Source: Polytrichum commune (taxonomy: Eukaryota; Streptophyta; Polytrichopsida; Polytrichales; Polytrichaceae). From it: 64,000 bases of DNA. Below, piece after piece: positions 24,323 to 35,846 of the stretch. Position 1 is the first letter of the stretch. Each line of letters begins with the position of its first letter. The position numbers were made by a program, and so were the translations under genes. The notes under the pieces are model-generated. The model saw only the letters and a list, made by a program, of their open reading frames with translations. It ran no database searches and was not told the DNA's origin. The stretch spans positions 43,054,758-43,118,757 of the forward strand of contig OX485805.1 in the NCBI GenBank assembly GCA_950295325.1, in the 5' to 3' direction.

Positions 24323-25135
24323 TCAAATGAGTTTATTATATTTTGCGTGAGAGTACAACTCTCTGTACATATAGTCCTTCGGATCCATGTATCTTTCGCC
24401 TATCGGATTACAACTAAGGAACCGGGGCACGGGTAGTCCGCTCCCCACGAGCGTTTGAAGGTACTTAAGTAGGTCTAACAAAAAGCGGTCTCGGACCTTC
24501 TCGACCGTCCACGTGGGGCAAACTATGAAGTTCGAGGTCGGGTTCAAAATGTTCTTGGAAGCGCTATCGTCCACCATCAACGTGTTGTCACGGGTGGGGC
24601 GAACATCGTAGGGACAGCCAACCATAGTTGGATGCTGGTCCCATACGACTGGCTTCAAGACCTTAAGAAATTGGTTTACGGCGGGGTTGTTGGGCTTCTT
24701 CACAACCCTGCCCTCGGGGGTGTATAATGTTTTACAAGAATCCTGTCCTAGGACCAAACACGGGGGTTGGAGTCCCTTGAAGATGAACTCCACGACGGCC
24801 TGGGTGTTCTCGGACTTCATGGAGCTCCACACGATCACCCACCATTTGGATAGGGCGACCTGCAGGAAGCGCCGAAGCCACGGGCGGAGGTACACTAGCT
24901 TGCTTTTGATGTACGCGGGGGGACCATCGTAGTTCCCGTCCTCGGGCTTGCAGAAAGGCACCGTGGGGACCTTGGGACAGTGCACGCACTGGATGAGGAC
25001 CCCGTTGAGGTCTAGCACCAGGAACCGTGTCTTGGGCGGCGGAGACGGGGAGGGCAAAATCGGGGGGACCACCGCGCTGTCCTCCACGCTCCTCGGGGAG
25101 GACCGGTGGGGAGCCACGACGCTATGCTCCGATCC
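24323..25135 (-). CDS. FCP1-like HAD phosphatase domain exon
   Basis: An open exon of 270 codons preceded by an acceptor (GCTTGTCGCCGCAG). It carries HAD motifs: LVLDLNGVLIQ (motif I, with Asn where the second Asp usually is), WSSMK (motif II), a lysine region, and TLMVDDSASKN (motif IV). This is the DLNG-type FCP1/NLI-interacting-factor phosphatase seen in plants. The altered motif I may lower or change activity. There is no ATG before motif I, so this is unlikely to be a free-standing gene. The likely upstream partner is the 3' exon of the ParB-like gene (ends 25,602), and both splice junctions are phase 0. It ends at TGA 24,323-24,325. Confidence 0.7.
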   Translation of the reverse strand, partial: GSEHSVVAPHRSSPRSVEDSAVVPPILPSPSPPPKTRFLVLDLNGVLIQCVHCPKVPTVPFCKPEDGNYDGPPAYIKSKLVYLRPWLRRFLQVALSKWWVIVWSSMKSENTQAVVEFIFKGLQPPCLVLGQDSCKTLYTPEGRVVKKPNNPAVNQFLKVLKPVVWDQHPTMVGCPYDVRPTRDNTLMVDDSASKNILNPTSNFIVCPTWTVEKVRDRFLLDLLKYLQTLVGSGLPVPRFLSCNPIGERYMDPKDYMYRELYSHAKYNKLI

Positions 25136-25601
25136 CTGCGGCGACAAGCGAGAGAAGGCGGCGAGGACTATGTTATGCTATGTTTAATTCAAGCAGAACG
25201 GAAATTTTGTGCAAACACAAGAAGAATTGGACCATTGGTGGCAACAAAAACATACAAGGGGAACAACATACATTGGGACACGGATGCTAACATATGGGCG
25301 CCAAAAATAATAATTTTATTGTTACAAATCTCTATGTACAATTTGAGGGGGGGGGGGGGGGGCGCGGTGAACGAGGGCATTCACACTATCCTAATTGTAC
25401 ATCTACAAAATTGGTTGCGCGCCGCCAAGGTTGAGCGTAGTCAAGTGAGGTGAGACGAAGGGGATCGCGGGGGGAGCACGTTGTTGGGTGCGTCGGGGGG
25501 TGTAGTTCCTCATAGCTAGGGGGGACAAGACCACGCCAACAAGACAATGACCAAGGAAGTTTGGGTCGGTCGACCCAAACTGGGAGGGCTTAGTGTGTTA
25601 C
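25136..25601 (-). other. Probable intron with a family 1 dyad
   Basis: Donor GTAACA at 25,601 and acceptor CAG at 25,136-25,138 join the ParB-like 3' exon to the HAD exon in phase. The intron contains the dyad at 25,559-25,580 (centre GT) and a run of about 18 G at 25,345-25,362. Other introns of this gene family carry the same dyad (51,108-51,321 and 52,654-52,843). Confidence 0.6.
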
Positions 25602-26621
25602 CTCGCCCTGGTCATGTCTCGACGATGTGGATGCCTCCACCGTCCCCGGTGCCCCACCTCTCTCGCCACCGCCTTCTCCGCCTACGTCAGGGACCTTGTC
25701 CTGCAAAGGTTGAGCATCAGGCCCTTGTCCTAAACCAATCTCCGCATATGCATCATGCATGGGTTCATCGATTTGGTTAGGATTAGAGGTATCACCAGGC
25801 CCTTGGAGGCCTTCAACATCTAACATGGTTGTGTCTCTTTGAGACACAAGTTCATCAAGGGAGGACTGAGCTGCTCCGGGGTTTGGGTCGCCCGACCCAA
25901 ATTGTCCTGCATCGGGGGAGGCGCCTTGGGGCACTACAGTCGACGGTGGGTTTGGGTCGGTCGACCCAAACATTCTGGGATCGTCCGGCTGGTGAGGGGG
26001 CGCCATCACTATGGGGGGTCGTAGTGGTGGAGGGCCCAACGGGGAGGAGACTCCAGATACGCGCCAGATGTTGGGATCGTCCACTTGTTGGACCGGCGCG
26101 TACGGAACATGGGGCGACCGCATCATGTGCTGGAAGCTGAATGACCCTTGCGACACTGGGTGTTGAGGGATGCTCTGCGCTGGGAAACCGGGGGGCAAGT
26201 GCGGAAACGAGCTGGATGGAGCCACCACTGGATGTTCCAAGAGGAGAGCCCTCAACTCTGCGACCTCGTTCCGCACGGAGGGTTCTTCCGCGGCAGCCCT
26301 CTGCAGGCGCTGCTCCTCGTCTCTACGCATCTTCTCGTTGGCTTCCTCCACAGTGAGGACTTCGGGTTTCACCCTAACCATGCCTGCGAACGCTGTCGGG
26401 GAGGGGGGATCCGATCTGAGCCGTTTGGCGAGCTCAATGTCGTCGTCGTCCTCGCTGCTAATGGCAATGGTCTCCTCCAATGCGTAATCGCCATAGAGCT
26501 TCTTTCCCTTTAACTTCCTCCTATCCCGGAACGTGGCAGTCGCGTCCCTGGAGTACATGTCCCTCGCATCGTCCACCGTAAGGACGGGCATCATCTTACT
26601 CTGTGGGGTTGCCACACGCAT
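25602..26621 (-). pseudogene. ParB-like/methyltransferase-like gene, minus-strand copy: 3' exon
   Basis: The first about 350 bp (26,621-26,268) closely match 53,222-53,582 of the plus-strand copy (MMPVLTVDDAR, GDYALEETIAISSEDDDDIELAKRL, VKPEVLTVEEANEKM). It then extends with a Pro/Ser/Gln-rich low-complexity tail missing from the other copy. Two family 1 dyads lie inside this coding exon (25,881-25,902 and 25,950-25,971) and are translated as FGSGDPNP and FGSTDPNP. Upstream, the reading frame runs directly into a Gypsy LTR end, so the ParB-like and methyltransferase-like exons are absent. The matching 5' exon is at 29,911-30,491. Confidence 0.72.
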
Positions 26622-27062
26622 TGTCGCGCACCTCTCCATGAGGAGTGCCCGAAACACCATGGGCACAAGGGGGACCCCGGAGTGACACCCGGGACTTGTG
26701 GCGCCGTTGGTGAGAGGGCCCAAGTGATCCTAGTGTGGATGAGGTCCCCGGGCGTTGGGAACGCCTCCCATCCACGAAGACTAGGAGGCGCAAGGGTAAG
26801 GCCATGAGCTATGCGTAGCTCATGGCGTGGTGATTCTAGAAAGCTCAAGAACACCTCAATCGGAGGTGTGAGCTAGGAGTTATGGCCATTTGAGTGGGGC
26901 GCTGTCCCGGGACAGCGCCCTGCTACAGCAGTGCCTGGGAGTGATTCCCGGGACTGCCAAGGTTCAAACAAGCATAACTTCCTCACCACTTGCCCGAATG
27001 GGGCAAGTGAGGAGTCCATCGGCATCTACGTGAAGCGTAGATGAAGATGGAGTGGTTGGTTG
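26622..27062 (+). repeat. Truncated Gypsy LTR fragment (441 bp)
   Basis: It starts with the intact LTR terminus TGTCGC and matches the LTR from 5,666 to about 6,106, including the 24-bp palindrome (26,897-26,920). It stops abruptly in GGTTGGTTG. Ten bases of unknown origin (27,063-27,072) separate it from the next repeat. It marks an LTR insertion followed by a deletion that removed the middle of the ParB-like gene. Confidence 0.88.
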
Positions 27063-27072
27063 CTGGAATCAG

Positions 27073-29910
27073 TGTGGTATTTTTGGGCCACCCCCTTTCG
27101 AGGGAACCTAAAAGTATCACACAAGCCCTTCGGTGAAGGTGGCCTGCATTTGCAGGCGCCCAAGCCGAACCCGGATGATAGGTGTATAACGTGAGTAGTT
27201 AGATTTTTAAGGGAGATTAAATATGCGTCGTAGTACCTCCGGAGGTTAGGCCTTAGTTTTTTACTAGTGTGGCTTTAAAGTCCACTAACCAATTTCATAT
27301 CTAGTTCTAACCTTAACCTACAACCTATTCTACGCGCAGACGCACCAGCCTTGAAACCAAGGCAATCCTAATTTGTGAATTGGGATGGTTCTGATACACC
27401 CAACCGGGTGTGACTCATACCACCCTAACTCAACGAACGGAATAACGACAATTTGATGGACCATTCAATTCTTCCTATTTCTTTATTTAGTTCTATTTAG
27501 TTTTCTAAGCGGGGGAACTTGGCCTAAGTCCCACCCTTCACACAAATTCCTTCTTAATTACTTACTTTTGTTTGCACGTCCTAACTTACTACATTAACAT
27601 ATTAGGCATCACCCCTTACCTCGGGTCTCTTGCCAACAAGGGTTTACGATTTATTTTGTATGTTTTGATTGTTAAATGTGTTTACACTGGATAGACCACG
27701 AAATGCAACTCAATGGGACCAGGGTGACGGGCGACCTGTAGGTTCAACCTGTTGCGCAATCTTCATAAATTGGGGCCATTACTCCCAATCTATGGGGCCA
27801 ACAACATAATAGTGGATTCGCGGGTCATTAACCCCACCTTTCCACCAACAACATTCAGAGTGGTCGTGTCGGTGATTAATCCGACTTACCACACACGAAA
27901 CTTGCTAATAAATGAAGCTACTACCACAAAACATACCAAGGGCCCCGAAAACAATGGAATTGGGTACTCCCTTGGCGGTCAAGTGGTCAAGCCACTTGAC
28001 CTTACGAGATAGGTGAGTGGGTTTAGAGATGCGTACCTTAGCCGTGCTCCCTCCAATCCTAAATGGAAGGCTTAAGGTTAGTTAATTTACCTCAATTTTC
28101 CTCGGTTGATTTGGGCTTGATGTAGGCCGAGCCGCTACCTCCTTCCTTGCTCCACTTTCCGAGCGTCGACCTTGCCTCCTTCTTTGTAACTAGTTTGGTA
28201 GTAAGCGTACCTTAGTTAACAATTAAAATATAAAGTGTTATTCTGCCCTGTAATTTAATCCTAAGCATAATATTTATACTTAGTGCACCAAATTATCTTT
28301 CCAATGATCTAAAAATCACTCTAATCGGATAAGAAATGCAAAAGTTATGAGGGTTGGAAGTGTGAGGTCGATTCAACCGACCCTTCCAACCCACCTATCT
28401 ACCTTCTAACTTCAAAAATTCATAGCACATTCCTTACTACTTGGATCTAGGCTTTCCTTATACCATTGGAAAGCTATGAACAAGCTCTAACTAGAAAAAT
28501 TATGACATCAGCAGGTTAAGCTAATAGAAATTCAGCGGACTCCTTGTAACACAGCAGTCAATCAAGAAGGCTTAAACTATGTATCTCGCCTTCAACAATT
28601 CATATCTAATTCAAATCTTAGTCAAATCAAACGTTCTATATGACCCTGGAGAGATATTAAAAAGATGTATTTGATAAAAATATGTGATTAGAAAGGTAAG
28701 CCGAAGTGAACCCAGCAGGTCCTCTGTAATGCAGCAGTCAACCAAAAGTTCTCAAACTATGTGTCCCATCTTGCACAATTCATATCTAATTCAAATCATG
28801 CTCAAATCAAATGTTCTAAGCCATTTTGGAAAGCTACACAAAAGTTCTACTTGGGAAAAATATAATTTCTTGGAATTAAAATTCCTATTGGGCTCGCAGG
28901 TCTGATCCAGCAGCCGCTACCCACAAGACCACCCAGTTTTTCTACTCCATCTTTGGAAATCCATAACTAATTGTCATCTCAACCAAATCACAAATGGGAA
29001 ACGGCTATGGATAGCTATATGAAATCTCTCTAAGAGAAAAATGATAAGTATCTTGTTCTAGCTTTTGAACTAAGCCTTCAGGGCATTGGCAGATGAGGTC
29101 TATAATGCCTCTACTCAAAACTCTACCATCCAACCTACCTCTACAAAAGAAGGAATAATTTTGTTGGTGTATTAATAAACACACAACCTAACTAGGAGAG
29201 AGAGAGTAGAGGAGGTTCTCAAGCCTTTCTTTTAGACCATTGAGAATACATGCTAAAGGATTTTTTCCTAACTACATTGAAGCAGGGCTTCGCCCAAAAA
29301 CTAGAGAAAGAGAGAGAGCTACAAGGTGGAAGGAGGGGTTTTTAAACCCTCTCACAAAAGGGTTGGACCCCTCCTCCACCGGATCCATTTTTCAAACCCT
29401 TTCCCGAAATTTTGGCTCGGGGGTTTTCCCGGTTGAGGTTGCCACCCTCTCGCCGAGGTGGCTCCGACAAAAAACCTTTAGAAATCTTTCTAATTTTTCC
29501 GCCATCGAGTTGGCAAGGGGGCAAGTGGGCAAGTATCCCCCTTGCTCTCTTTCTTTTTTTCTTCAAAATTCTTCACGCCGATTTTATCTTCTTACGTAAA
29601 ACACCTCCAATAGTCTTGTGTGCCTCACACTAACTAATAAACTAACACTTGCTTAGCTAGCATCTACTAACATTTGCTTAATAACTAGCATCTACTAATA
29701 TTTGCTTAGCTAGTTGTTTTTACTAGCTAGCACATTTTTTCTACTTTGCTATCTTCTAGCACTACTTAGTTTCATTTTGACCTTCCTTCTTCTAGGCTAA
29801 ATGCTAAATGAACTAATTTTTCCTAAATTCCCTATCAATTCTAACTTTTAATGCTAACATTCTAACTAAAAGTGATCCCGCAGAGTGGTGGACCACTCAA
29901 AGGGTTCACA
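27073..29910 (-). mobile_element. Solo-LTR-like element, left copy (2,838 bp)
   Basis: A near-identical inverted copy of 47,520-50,357, same length. On the minus strand it runs TGTGAACCC to ACCACA. The GCAGC (29,911-29,915) next to its inner end is the reverse complement of the GCTGC duplication in the other copy; the outer flank lacks it because the flanking gene is deleted. No domain-bearing frame is present, and the frames at 27,752-28,012 and 29,240-29,599 show nothing recognisable. Confidence 0.78.
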
Positions 29911-30491
29911 GCAGCCGGGATTGGTCGCGGCATCCTCACCGATTGAGGCCTTGACGACCCTGCACCTTCCTCAGCGGTTGCTTTCCGCCTCACTGGTTGC
30001 TGAGATTTTGTCTTGCTCTACAGTGCTTTGTTCAACACGCTAATCGCAAGTTTTAGTTTGGTAAACCGGCTCGACACCTTTGTGTTCGATGTACTGGCAT
30101 CGATGAAAATTGTCTCGGGTTTGATTACATCAGGTTCGACACATGACTCCCTTGCATATGTAGCGTCAAAGGGTTCGACGAACTGGTGCAGAAACATATG
30201 AGCATTTTGCACAGCGCTGTTCTCAAGGATGACGTCTGCGTAGTCTCCAAAAGACTGGACCGACGCCACCTCCCATCCCGTAAGAGTCGCCCAGGTATGT
30301 TTTTCCACGGTCCCTACTTTGACAACGAATATCAGTTTGCAAATGGAGGTTTTTACTACTTGAATTGATCAGGCGAGGACAAGCCCGTCCTTAGGGACAT
30401 ATGAGTCATCCTGAGGTGTTTCGTGCTCCTGCCATAACACGTCTGGCGCAAGCATGAACCACCTTTCTCCTGGTCTTTTCTTTGGGGCCAT
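29911..30491 (-). pseudogene. ParB-like/methyltransferase-like gene, minus-strand copy: 5' exon
   Basis: Equivalent to 46,939-47,519 and almost identical. ATG at 30,491 follows the acceptor TTTCTTTGCAG. The frame starts MAPKKRPGERWF and continues through an in-frame TGA (codon 41) and TAG (codon 158) to the solo-LTR-like element at 29,910. Both stops are shared with the other copy. A region reading GWEVASVQSFGDYADVILENSA is well preserved. No domain is recognised in this N-terminal part. Confidence 0.6.
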
Positions 30492-30517
30492 CTGCAAAGA
30501 AAGAAGCAAGGATGTTA

Positions 30518-30950
30518 GTTTCGGTCGTTCGACCCAAACTTCTTCACAATAGATTAGATGTCACGTGATGGAAGGGAAATGTAATGCATCAACGCATTTA
30601 TTTTTGGATTGTGTCTTGTTATTTTAGAACTTCATTTATATGTTTATATGGTATTTCGTTATCTTGGGTGGATTTGCGTTTTATATTGTCATCAAGGATT
30701 TCTTGAAAAGTTTATACTGTAGAGGTTGCGTTTGGGTCGACCGACCCAAACAGCAGGATGTGCTTTGGGTCGATCGACCCAAACTATAGGCTGTGTTTAG
30801 GGTTTAGGGACCCAAAGCACATCGTGTTGTTTGGGTCGATCGACCCAAACTATAGGCTGTGTTTAGGGTTTAGGGACCCAAAGCACATCGTGCTGTTTGG
30901 GTCGATCGACCCAAACTATAGGCTGTGTTTGGGTCGTCTTCCCAAACTGT
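30518..30950. repeat. Family 1 dyads upstream of the minus-strand ParB-like copy
   Basis: Dyads at 30,518-30,539 (centre TT, one arm mismatch), 30,730-30,751 (AC) and 30,763-30,784 (AT), then two more AT-centred dyads in a ~67-bp tandem repeat that also contains GTTTAGGGTTTAGGGACCC. The other arm has only three (46,647-46,912), so this side has expanded. Confidence 0.85.
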
Positions 30951-32036
30951 TCTATTTTAATATAGTTTTTTAAACTTGGCATGTAGCATATACAATGCTT
31001 ATGCATTGTGTATGCTACAACACTGTCAATTAAGAAACACATATTGGAACCCCTTGAAAAACAATACCTTTGCTGAGGGTTTCTGTTGTAGTCGTTGCAG
31101 ATGGTTGCTTTTGAACAAGTGCTCTTCTTCGACTAAGACAGAATCAGTGCATTCCTATTCGCAGACACGCTAAAACTCACAAACAACTACCAAAGATTTC
31201 AAACCTTTCTTGAATCTCTCAATAAACCCACAATCTCTCACACAACTCCTGAGTCTCTTCAGAATCACTCAAACAACAACTGAGTCTGTTAAAACAACAA
31301 CTGAATCTCTCAAAACACCACGGCGCTTCAGGAGAGGTGGCGCTTCCACAAGAGGCGCGGAGCGAAAGGTTGGCGGGAGAGAGAGAGAGAAAGGAGGAGA
31401 ATGCTTGGCGGCTGGGGTTTTGTTACCCTCGGGAATTGGCCCCCAACCGCGCGAATAGGGTGCCAACGTGATTAGGGCAGCAACGGGAATAGGGTTACGG
31501 GGAACCCTAACTCCCATCCCTCTAAGGAGTAAACCCTTAGCGGGTGGTACAATTTTGAATAGACTTTGGAGTAGCCTAAGGTATACATCAAATGAGGTAT
31601 TCTAAAAAACTAAACCATTTATACAACTAATACATCTTTACAACGCAACTTTATGCTAACACTAATACTTAATTCCTACTTACATGACACCATTAACTAA
31701 ATTTTCCAAACAAGTTGAAGTCATTGGTTTCTCGTTTGTTTGAGCACGTTATAAAAAAAATACAATTACGTGCCAAATACAATAGACTTTACCATTGATG
31801 CCAACAACTCACACAATATGCAATGAATAAAAAAGACAATCCCCACCCCCCAACATGAAATTCGGAAATTGAGGATATTTGAATGTGGAGCCTAAATGAA
31901 TACCTTCCCCAAGTGCATATTGTGAGGGTTTGGAATTGCATGATCTTTATTTCAAAATGCTAACATGCTCAAGTTTTATAGGGTATCCCCTAGATATTCA
32001 CTTTGATGAATCACATAGTCACCAATAAACCATGGA
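30951..32036. other. Diverged inverted match to 45,139-46,620, upstream region of the ParB-like gene
   Basis: No coding signal. It matches the other arm imperfectly (for example 31,801-32,030 with 45,145-45,365). Content includes a GAGA-rich stretch at 31,378-31,400. It probably holds the promoter and 5' leader of the minus-strand gene copy. Confidence 0.55.
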
Positions 32037-33492
32037 TCGTGATATATGTACTTGGAATGTGATATAAAAGCAAATCGGAGAACCACAACATCATATGAAG
32101 CCCTTCAAGCAATCATGTTGTTATTGAAGGTTCGTTCCAAGTATATTAGATAATGGCGCAAGACAAACTTGATGTTGTTTGTATATGGAGGTAGCACTGA
32201 ACAACTACAAGATTTGGGATTTAGGGTTTAGGGTTTAGGGTTTAGGAGTCATGGTTATAACATATTAATCTATCCAATATTAACGTACAACATTGACTTA
32301 CTGGTGAGAAGAGTCTTATAGGAAGGTTATAGTAAAGATGATGTTGAGTTTAGGTTGTAGGGTTTAGGGTTTAGGGATGACAACATATTATATATAAAAG
32401 CTCTTGTCACTTGCATTGTTGCAAATTCAGATTTGGAACAATAAATGAACTTTGTCATGACATAATTTGATTTCAAAATTAATAATTCCCCTTGCGAGGA
32501 TCTTCATAACCACTTTAACTATTGTATTTAGTGACTCTTACCATAAGGCGTTACACAATGTTTAGACTTCTTTTGTCTACATATTGGTTAATGCCATACC
32601 GTAATGTTTGAGTGAAAGTAGATCAATATCATCATTTAATATGTATATGATGCATTAGGGTGACATTGTAGAAGTTTTTGTTTGATCCATATATTAATTT
32701 GAGACTAGAGAAAGTCTGAATTTAACGAATATAGTGTTACATACGTTTATCATTGCCACACTTCCATGCGAGATAATAGAGCAATGTTCTAGGGTTTAGG
32801 GTTTAGGGGAGACAAATAAATAATTTTATTCATCATGACAATGGCCTCAAGCCTTGGAAACTCTCTCATAATTGCAGCCTCCAAATGGCCCCAACCCCAC
32901 TGAAATAGGTTTGCACTTGAAAGCATTGAATGGAGTTGTGGTTGGGTATACATATTGGTTAAAATATACCGTTGTGACACTTGAAAAAATTAATGTGGCT
33001 GCCACCCTTCCTCCCAATGTCGTATGTCATATACACACAAAACCAAAAAAAGATTAAATATCATAGACTAAATCATATGACGGCTGGGGTATGAGAGGGG
33101 CATTGAAAGATGCGCATTTTCTACAATAAACAGAAAACGGGGAATTCTGTCAGGAGGTTTGAAATAACAAGGCGGGAAAGGCATCCAATGAGGAAGTCGG
33201 GCAAGTGGAGGTGGATAGTATAAAGGGGCGCACCCCCCAAAAGTTGGTTTTTTTTGCTCTTCTCCCACTCCTGAATTCATAGAGAGAACTCTTAGTCGGA
33301 GCTGTACTTCGAGGTTCGTTCACGCTGCTGTTTATGAGGACCTATCCACAGCATGCAAGTCCGCAGTGAACTTTGCAATGAGCTGAAATCCCACACACCT
33401 CTCAATATCCGCTGCATTATACGCCGCATTATACGTTGTATTATACGTCGGTCGACACTAGTGTTGGCGGGTTCCAGTCTGACCCTTGTGAG

Positions 33493-34279
33493 GTTTGGGT
33501 CGGTCGACCCAAACCCCTCCAGTAGTGTGGGCGGGTTCTAGTCTCACCCTTGTGAGGTTTGGGTCGGTCAACCCAAACCCCTTCACTAGTGTTGGGGGGG
33601 GGTCTACTCTGACCCTTGTGAGGTTTGGGTCGGTCGACCCAAACCCCTTCACTAGTGTTGGGGGGGATCTACTTTGACCCTTGTGAGGTTTGGGTCGGTC
33701 GACCCAAACCCCTTTACTAGTGTTGGGGGGGGTCTACTCTGACCCTTGTGAGGTTTGGGTCGGTCGACCCAAACTTTTTCGCACATCGTGAACGAATTGT
33801 TAATGGCCCTTACCCAAGGTACTCAGAAGGTTTGGACTGACAGAGTAGGAACCTTATCCCATCATATGTAATGTTTGGGTCGAGCGACCCAAACCCCAAC
33901 CCCAGCTTGGGTGGATTTACACTGTGAAAGTTTGGGTCGACCGACCCAAACCCTTTCCCGGTGTGGGTGGACTTACCCTGTGAAAGTTTGGGTCGACCGA
34001 CCCAAACCCCTTCTGAGTGTGGGTGGGTTTACCCTGTGAAAGTTTGGGTCGGTCGACCCAAACCCCTTCCCCAGTTTCGGCGGTTGTAGTTGACCATGAC
34101 AAGGATTGGGTCGGTCGACCCAAAGTTTTCCCCACAATGTGATGGAATTCTAAATGGCCCTCAACCCATCATTGTACAAGGTTTGAGTCGGTCGACCGGA
34201 ACCCGACCCTATCCCACGGGCAAGGTGTGGATGGCCCTCAATCCCTGGTGCCACAGGGTTTAGGTCGGCCGACCCAAAC
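33493..34279. repeat. Cluster of at least ten family 1 dyads upstream of DUF7869-like copy 3
   Basis: Dyads start at 33,493, 33,557, 33,623, 33,688, 33,753, 33,873, 33,930, 33,986, 34,042 and 34,258, with weaker ones near 34,104 and 34,184. Centres are GT, AC, AG and GC while arms stay nearly constant. The first five are in ~65-bp tandem units; the rest are in unrelated context. The cluster ends about 180 bp before the gene. Confidence 0.93.
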
Positions 34280-34868
34280 TCCCACCCAAAATATTTTGTG
34301 GAACATTTTGTGGACTGGCGCACAGTATTGGGAGCTCACATTGCATTTGTGTTGCAAATGTCTTGATCCTCAGTGTCCCCATTCATCGTGATGTTTTGCA
34401 TTTTCCAATATTTGATTCTTTTGGACCCTTACGTTGTGTCCATGTTTGTTGAGGTTTCATGTGCATGTGTGTAGGCGTAATGGAGGGAGTTGGTGGAAGA
34501 GGGGATTCCTTCTCTGAAGACATGGGCAGCACCCAATCTCTGTCTGGGGATGAGCTAGACATTGTCGGGGAGGATAGTTTTGATGACAGTGCAGATGAAG
34601 GTCATTTGGGGAGTCCTTCGCCATCTAACCCTTTTTGCCCCATTGTGGAATGTGCGGGGCTTTCACGAGCTTCATGGGTGAATTTGGATGTGGTACTTGT
34701 TAATGACAGTGGAGTTGCTGTGGCGGAGGGTATTTGTCGTAACACACATCCACAAGATTGCATTGATGAACACCCCCTTGGCACCGAGGACGTTGGAGTT
34801 GTTATATTAGAATCACTCGTACATTCGGAAGTCAATCCAACTCATAGGTTCTCGTTGCGAAGGTGGCC

Positions 34869-34873
34869 GTTGA
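34869..34873. other. Target site duplication GTTGA, left
   Basis: GTTGA flanks the retroelement here and at 41,928-41,932. Copy 2 has a single GTTGA at the same gene position (CCGTTGAGG), confirming the pre-insertion site. Confidence 0.95.
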
Positions 34874-35846
34874 TGTCGCAACCCTTGCTAGGTCCCTTAA
34901 CAATCTTGCCAATTTTCGTTTCTAGCAAAGGTTACGAGCGCTAACCATTCGCATTCCGCCATGCTAATGGTTAGCTCCTCTTACCCCGGACCAATAGTTC
35001 ATAGGAGGGAACCAACCCTCCTACTTTGCTTTCGGGACTCACCCCTTAATTGGTAACCCATTTCCCCAATGTGGACTTCCATCCATGGAAGTCCAATCCT
35101 ATGTTGATCATCGCATTGCCGGAGCAACACTACAACAACCCGAAGCATACTAGGCAACTATGGCCTCACAATAGGCCAAAGCCCATGGAGGCCTTGCCGT
35201 TCGGCCTCGGGTGGGTGAGGCCACACCACCTCACCCATATAAGCCTCTAGGACTCTCCACGGAGCCCCTACCCCACCGCCAACCAACCTCTTGTCTCTCT
35301 ACCAAGAGTTGGGGCCAAGTGGACATTTTCCTTTAGCTGCTGGGCCTAGAACCCCCCCAGCAGCTTCAGACCATCATAACTTCCTTGTATGATGTCTGAT
35401 CATAACAACCAACCACTCCATCCTCATCTACGCTTCACGTAGATGCCGATGGACTCCTCACTTGCCCCATTCGGGCAAGTCTTGAGGAAGTTATGCGTGT
35501 TTGAACCTTGGCAGTCCCGGGAATCACTCCCAGGCACTGCTGTACCAGGGCGCTGTCCCGGGACAGCGCCCCACTCAAATGGCCATAACTCCTAGCTCAC
35601 ACCTCCGATTGAGGTGTTCTTGAGCTTTCTAGAATCACCACGCCATGAGCTACGCATAGCTCATGGCCTTACCCTTGTGCCTCCTAGTCTTCGTGGGTGG
35701 GAGGCGTTCCCAACGCCCGGGGCCCTCACCCACACTAGGATCACTTGGGCCCTCTCACCAACGGCGCCACAAGTCCCGGGTGTCACTCCGGGGTCCCCCT
35801 TGTGCCCATGGTGTTTCGGGCACTCCTCATGGAGAGGTGCGCGACA
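34874..35846 (-). repeat. 3' LTR of the right retroelement
   Basis: 973 bp, on the minus strand TGTCGC...GCGACA. The 24-bp palindrome is at 35,548-35,571. Confidence 0.92.

Noticed and set aside
26591-26723. N-terminus of the 377-codon minus-strand frame
   Set aside because: The first ~35 codons are Gypsy LTR fused by insertion; true homology to the plus-strand gene starts at 26,621.
28370-28390. GGTCGATTCAACCGACC in the 2.8-kb element as a family 1 dyad
   Set aside because: Arms are only about five bases and the centre is seven; it lacks the TTTGGG/CCCAAA arms.
27752-29599. Small frames inside the 2.8-kb element (and its twin at 47,831-49,678)
   Set aside because: No domains, no start context, and identical copies are explained by duplication of a non-coding LTR-like element.
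32218-32243. TTTAGGG runs as a true telomere
   Set aside because: Only a few units, interstitial, repeated at several places in both inverted segments.
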